Part shown: in pieces, positions 61,676 through 64,000 of the stretch
Numbering within the stretch: position 1 is the stretch's first letter
How the letters are laid out: each line of letters starts with the position of its first letter
NCBI GenBank assembly: GCA_964552055.1
Contig: CAZKFL010000004.1
Coordinates: 1 to 64,000 of the forward strand
Direction of reading: 5' to 3'
DNA length: 64,000 nt
DNA from: VGMD01 sp964552055
GTDB lineage: Bacteria; Chlamydiota; Chlamydiia; Chlamydiales; 2-12-FULL-49-11
Position numbers and translations under genes: made by a program
Notes under the pieces: model-generated
Seen by the model: the letters and a program-made list of their open reading frames with translations, nothing else
Told to the model about the DNA's origin: nothing
Databases searched by the model: none

Positions 61676-62116
61676 ATGTCGACAATCTCAACGGTATCGA
61701 TTGGAATTGAGTTTAAAGGAAGTTCTGAATGGTCGAAACGCGCAACCATTACGGCTATTAATCTTCGCGGTCTTGGTAGTAATATTTCCGCAGTATCTGC
61801 TCCCAGTGTGGAGTGCGTATTAAAAGAGGGTCCTTTACGCTGGGTTATTCCAGTTAAAGTTGTGCATCAGGCTCCTTTTCAAACAGAAAGGCGTCTTGAT
61901 AAACTTAGTTTGAGTCCGGAAGATGCAAGAAAAATACAACTTACCGCTAGAATTTTTAAGGAAGACTTAGTTGGAGGCCGTCTTAGAATGTATAGACAGT
62001 CTGACATTCCTATTGAAATTGCTGAGCGTTCAGGACTTGAAGCGGGAGAAAGTTATCTTATCCGAATACAAAATATTGGCGATCGTTGTTTAAAGGCATC
62101 ATTTGTTAAGTTGTGA
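61676..62116 (+). CDS. Hypothetical protein
   Basis: 146 residues with AGGG 6 bases before ATG. It is beta-rich (STISTVSIGIEFKGSSEWSKRATITAINL, PLRWVIPVKVVHQAPF), with no signal peptide or membrane segment. No family recognised. A short frame follows 6 bases after its stop and may have been part of the same transcript. Confidence 0.55.
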   Translation: MSTISTVSIGIEFKGSSEWSKRATITAINLRGLGSNISAVSAPSVECVLKEGPLRWVIPVKVVHQAPFQTERRLDKLSLSPEDARKIQLTARIFKEDLVGGRLRMYRQSDIPIEIAERSGLEAGESYLIRIQNIGDRCLKASFVKL

Positions 62117-62122
62117 GAGGAA

Positions 62123-62317
62123 ATGGCTGAAGAGATTGCTTCAAGTGGAGTATCATCTTGGACAGGTGGTGGGGAGGGACGAGCTCTAGAGATGTCTCCC
62201 TTAGATTTTGAAAAAGTAAACGTTTTAATGAAGAAATATAAAACGCCCCAGATAGCCTCAGCGATAAGAGAGTATTGTGGCGTCTTAGTAACACATCCTT
62301 GGCTATGCGCATCTTAA
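62123..62317 (+). pseudogene. Small gene truncated by the 188-bp duplication
   Basis: The ATG comes 7 bases after the upstream stop. The first 58 codons (SPLDFEKVNVLMKKYKTPQIASAIREYCG) look coding. The last residues (THPWLCAS) run into the copied GrpB-GNAT fragment that starts at 62299, in a frame different from its source. So the original C-terminus is lost. Confidence 0.45.
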
Positions 62318-62486
62318 GCTCTGCGAGAATCATGAGGCAGTTATAGAAATGCTTAAAATTGATCAACGCTACTTTAGCCAAGCAATTGAAAGTCAATTTT
62401 ATAAACAGTGTGAGCGCTGGCTAACTCATCAAGGTTATACAAACAAGACCAGGGAATAATGACTATTGCAGATTTTTCTACCATGA
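62299..62486 (+). repeat. 188-bp duplicated segment, second copy (gene fragment)
   Basis: Non-functional copy of the 3' end of the GrpB-GNAT gene and 27 bases of its downstream sequence. It lies between the truncated small gene and the outer-membrane-type gene at 62500-62976. Confidence 0.9.
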
Positions 62487-62499
62487 GAACGCCGGGAGA

Positions 62500-62976
62500 T
62501 TAAAAAACCCAGCCATACTTTAGGGTGGGTAGCCAGAAAAATACAGGGTCTGATTCGCAACTAAAGAAAAGATCTTGTCCTTGATAGCCGAGTGCTAATG
62601 GGAATGCAATGGATGAACGGCCATCATTGTCTCCATAAATATGGCCAGCTCCTATACCAAATGTTATATTCCATCCACCATAATTGGGGTTATTTGCTTG
62701 TTTGGGCCATGGAAATACGATCCCTGAAATAGTAATTTTTTCTACGCCTGCCATGCCCATCATTGAGGAAGCATTTGCGTCTAATTGAAGGCCTAAATAT
62801 TTTCTTTGCATGCGTGCCGAGCAACCAACGCCAGGCATAACAAGTGTTAGTTGTAAGTAGGGAATAACTGTAAATTTCATTTCGGAGGATTTTTCTTTTA
62901 GGAGAGAGATGTTCTCACTTAATAGATTTGTGCTTCCTAGCAAAGAAACAATAAGTATGGCTAAAACGATTTTCAT
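62500..62976 (-). CDS. Hypothetical exported, outer-membrane-type protein
   Basis: 158 residues. A clear signal peptide (MKIVLAILIVSLLGSTNLLS) is followed by alternating beta-strand segments (WNITFGIGAGHIYGD, SIAFPLALGYQG) and a C-terminal aromatic residue (KYGWVF), as in small outer-membrane barrels. No family recognised. No obvious ribosome site. Confidence 0.6.
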   Translation of the reverse strand: MKIVLAILIVSLLGSTNLLSENISLLKEKSSEMKFTVIPYLQLTLVMPGVGCSARMQRKYLGLQLDANASSMMGMAGVEKITISGIVFPWPKQANNPNYGGWNITFGIGAGHIYGDNDGRSSIAFPLALGYQGQDLFFSCESDPVFFWLPTLKYGWVF

Positions 62977-63047
62977 GGGGGTATTTCTAGATTCCTATTT
63001 AAAATTAATGGTAAGATTTTTGGCGGTGCAATAAAAGTTAGGCTATA

Positions 63048-63262
63048 TACTGCTCGTGTTTCAAAAATTGGTTTTTTCTTCGATATATATTCCCATCTTT
63101 AAATTTGGCTCGTGTCCCACTAAAAAGTGTTCACAGAACACTTTTTTTAACGCGGGCCCCTTCTAGTGCAAATAGCACTTTGCCTGAGACACCAGCTTCG
63201 CTTAATTCAAATCTGGGGATTTCAGACCCCAAAAATTCCCAATTTTTGAATCGCTCTCAGTA
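63048..63262. mobile_element. TA-site MITE, family C, long copy
   Basis: 215 bp, TACTGCTCGTG...CTCTCAGTA, inserted in family A where copy 1 reads GGCTATAAAATTAAAC without interruption. Its two ends match the 67-bp copy at 36368-36434, while the middle (about 150 bp) is extra and contains several hairpins. Confidence 0.78.
63122..63148. terminator. Terminator-like hairpin inside family C
   Basis: AAAGTGTTC-ACA-GAACACTTT followed by a T-run, and preceded by an A-run, so it would work in both directions. It lies inside the mobile element and may stop transcription entering from either side. Confidence 0.6.
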
Positions 63263-63583
63263 TAGAATTAAACAATCAATAATGCCCTATTTTTGAATCA
63301 CGCGCTGCATATATAATTTTTAAGAGAAAACCGGTTACGGTTACGCATGCGGATACGGTTACGACTCTCGAGACCGCATTCTACGATGCGGGAATCCAAA
63401 AGGACGGCTGCTCTCGCGCCGGCACCCAAACACGATTATTATTTGATCAACTGCGTGAAACAGCAGCCATTCCCGTAACCGCCTGCGTAACCGTAACCGG
63501 ATTTAATTTTTAAATGTCTTAAACAGAAGCTTGTAGCCTAATTTTTATTGCACCGCCAGATTTTTTATGTAATTAGGGTATGT

Positions 63584-64000
63584 CTAATATTGGATGCTAG
63601 CAATTGTTCCTGAGATGGTCATGGTCGAAAGGAGAGCAATTGCGGGTTCATTCGTGTATAAATAGATCGCTATCCCGCCTAGGCAACCGGCAGCAATGGC
63701 TGCTTTGCTGCCGCCGAGAGCGTGTGTGGCTACCAAGCTTCCTGCAAATGCAGCTCCTGCGCCAATAAGACCGCCAAAAATTATGCCGTCATACATGTCA
63801 TTATATACATTTCTTCCAACAGCTACTCCTGCAAGCGTTCCAAAAGCCACAAGCGATTGTGCTCCAATTGCTCCAAGAGCGTGTGCAGAGGCGTTTAGAA
63901 ATGGATTCCGATGCGAAATGGGGTCAATTTGATTTAAGTCTGAATAGATAGTTGTGGAGCTTCGTAAAAGAGAAGATGCTTGAGCATCAATCTCCCTTAC
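63584..64000 (-). CDS. Glycine/alanine-rich membrane protein, 5' end beyond window
   Basis: The frame is open to the window edge, giving at least 138 residues. A soluble start (IDAQASSLLRSSTTIYSDLNQIDPISHRNPFLNASAHALG, given as key text only) is followed by three or four Gly/Ala-rich hydrophobic stretches (GGLIGAGAAFAGSLVATHALGG, AIAAGCLGGIAIYLY, GTIASIQY). The small-residue pattern resembles glycine-zipper or Inc-like membrane segments. The GTG at 63850 is only an internal codon. Unrecognised. Confidence 0.6.
   Translation of the reverse strand, partial: VREIDAQASSLLRSSTTIYSDLNQIDPISHRNPFLNASAHALGAIGAQSLVAFGTLAGVAVGRNVYNDMYDGIIFGGLIGAGAAFAGSLVATHALGGSKAAIAAGCLGGIAIYLYTNEPAIALLSTMTISGTIASIQY

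Larger units (their letters stand above)
63022..63557. mobile_element. MITE family A, copy 2, with nested family C
   Basis: The ends GGCGGTGCAATAAAAGTTAG and AATTTTTATTGCACCGCC are inverted, with the direct repeat AGATTTTT on both sides (63014-63021 and 63558-63565). The interior matches copy 1 at 25401-25893: GGTTACG repeats, the CGCATTCTACGATGCGGG stem and CGTAACC repeats. It lacks family B but carries family C near its left end. It fills the gap between the genes at 62976 and 63584. Confidence 0.88.

Noticed and set aside
62106..62396. Minus-strand 96-codon frame
   Set aside because: Antisense of the duplicated GrpB-GNAT fragment; a matching antisense frame exists at the original copy (60932-61246), so the similarity is inherited, not evidence of a gene.

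Overview
The window looks like chromosomal DNA of a chlamydia-like bacterium (phylum Chlamydiota, most likely an environmental Parachlamydiales, Simkania or Rhabdochlamydia type; the genus cannot be fixed from this sequence). The DNA is AT-rich. The gene order murF-mraY-murD-LysM-ftsW-murG-murC-ftsQ-cutA-rsbV-miaA-nadD-rsfS-fabF-nudix-bioY-aas-cysS follows the chlamydial chromosome backbone (the CT756-CT782 neighbourhood of Chlamydia trachomatis, from memory). The other housekeeping genes are also of chlamydial type: dnaX-ybaB, a PgpH-like HD protein and a phosphohexomutase. A run of ten N at 28882-28891 shows that this is a draft scaffold.

Layout. 1-8.6 kb is accessory: a caspase-like-fold protein with a perfect 318-bp internal duplication, an M48-type membrane protease, an Inc-like membrane protein broken by an in-frame stop, an SDR, a DUF4160/DUF2442 pair, Ada, a MITE and a cupin. 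8.6-20.3 kb is mostly housekeeping: pgpH, dnaX, ybaB, phosphohexomutase, a YkgJ-type protein, a phosphoesterase, glycosyltransferases, a CFA synthase, rsmI and tRNA-Cys. 20.3-50.2 kb is the cell-wall/division (dcw) cluster, opened in three places by accessory genes. About 10.8 kb lies between mraY and murD, about 2.9 kb between murG and murC, and about 6.5 kb between murC and ftsQ. 50.2-60.4 kb is compact chlamydial backbone. 60.4-64 kb is repeat-rich debris with small genes.

The main finding is a set of eukaryote-like ubiquitin-pathway proteins inside the dcw cluster. Two paralogous proteins have C-terminal HECT-type E3 ligase domains (38848-40965 and 46296-49241). One large leucine-rich-repeat protein has a C-terminal domain resembling the NEL (IpaH/SspH) E3 ligase domain (42876-46262), and one protein has an N-terminal F-box (32664-33425). 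A papain-like cysteine protease candidate and an S41 peptidase lie nearby. These are most likely secreted host-directed effectors, but no secretion signal can be read with certainty. Having two unrelated bacterial-effector E3 classes next to each other, in a peptidoglycan operon whose murC lacks its usual ddl partner, is unusual.

A second theme is non-autonomous mobile DNA. One MITE family with about 23-bp terminal inverted repeats encloses a long GGTTAC-rich hairpin and occurs twice. Two smaller families sit at TA dinucleotides, with palindromic TACTCGT...ACGAGTA or TACTG...CAGTA ends. They are nested inside the first family in different places, so each copy shows the other's empty site. These small elements also sit exactly at gene boundaries in the dcw cluster: they supply the stop codon of the LysM gene and abut the ftsW start. 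A palindrome abuts the start of murF. That murF is itself fused to an N-terminal VTT/TVP38 (DedA-like) membrane domain.
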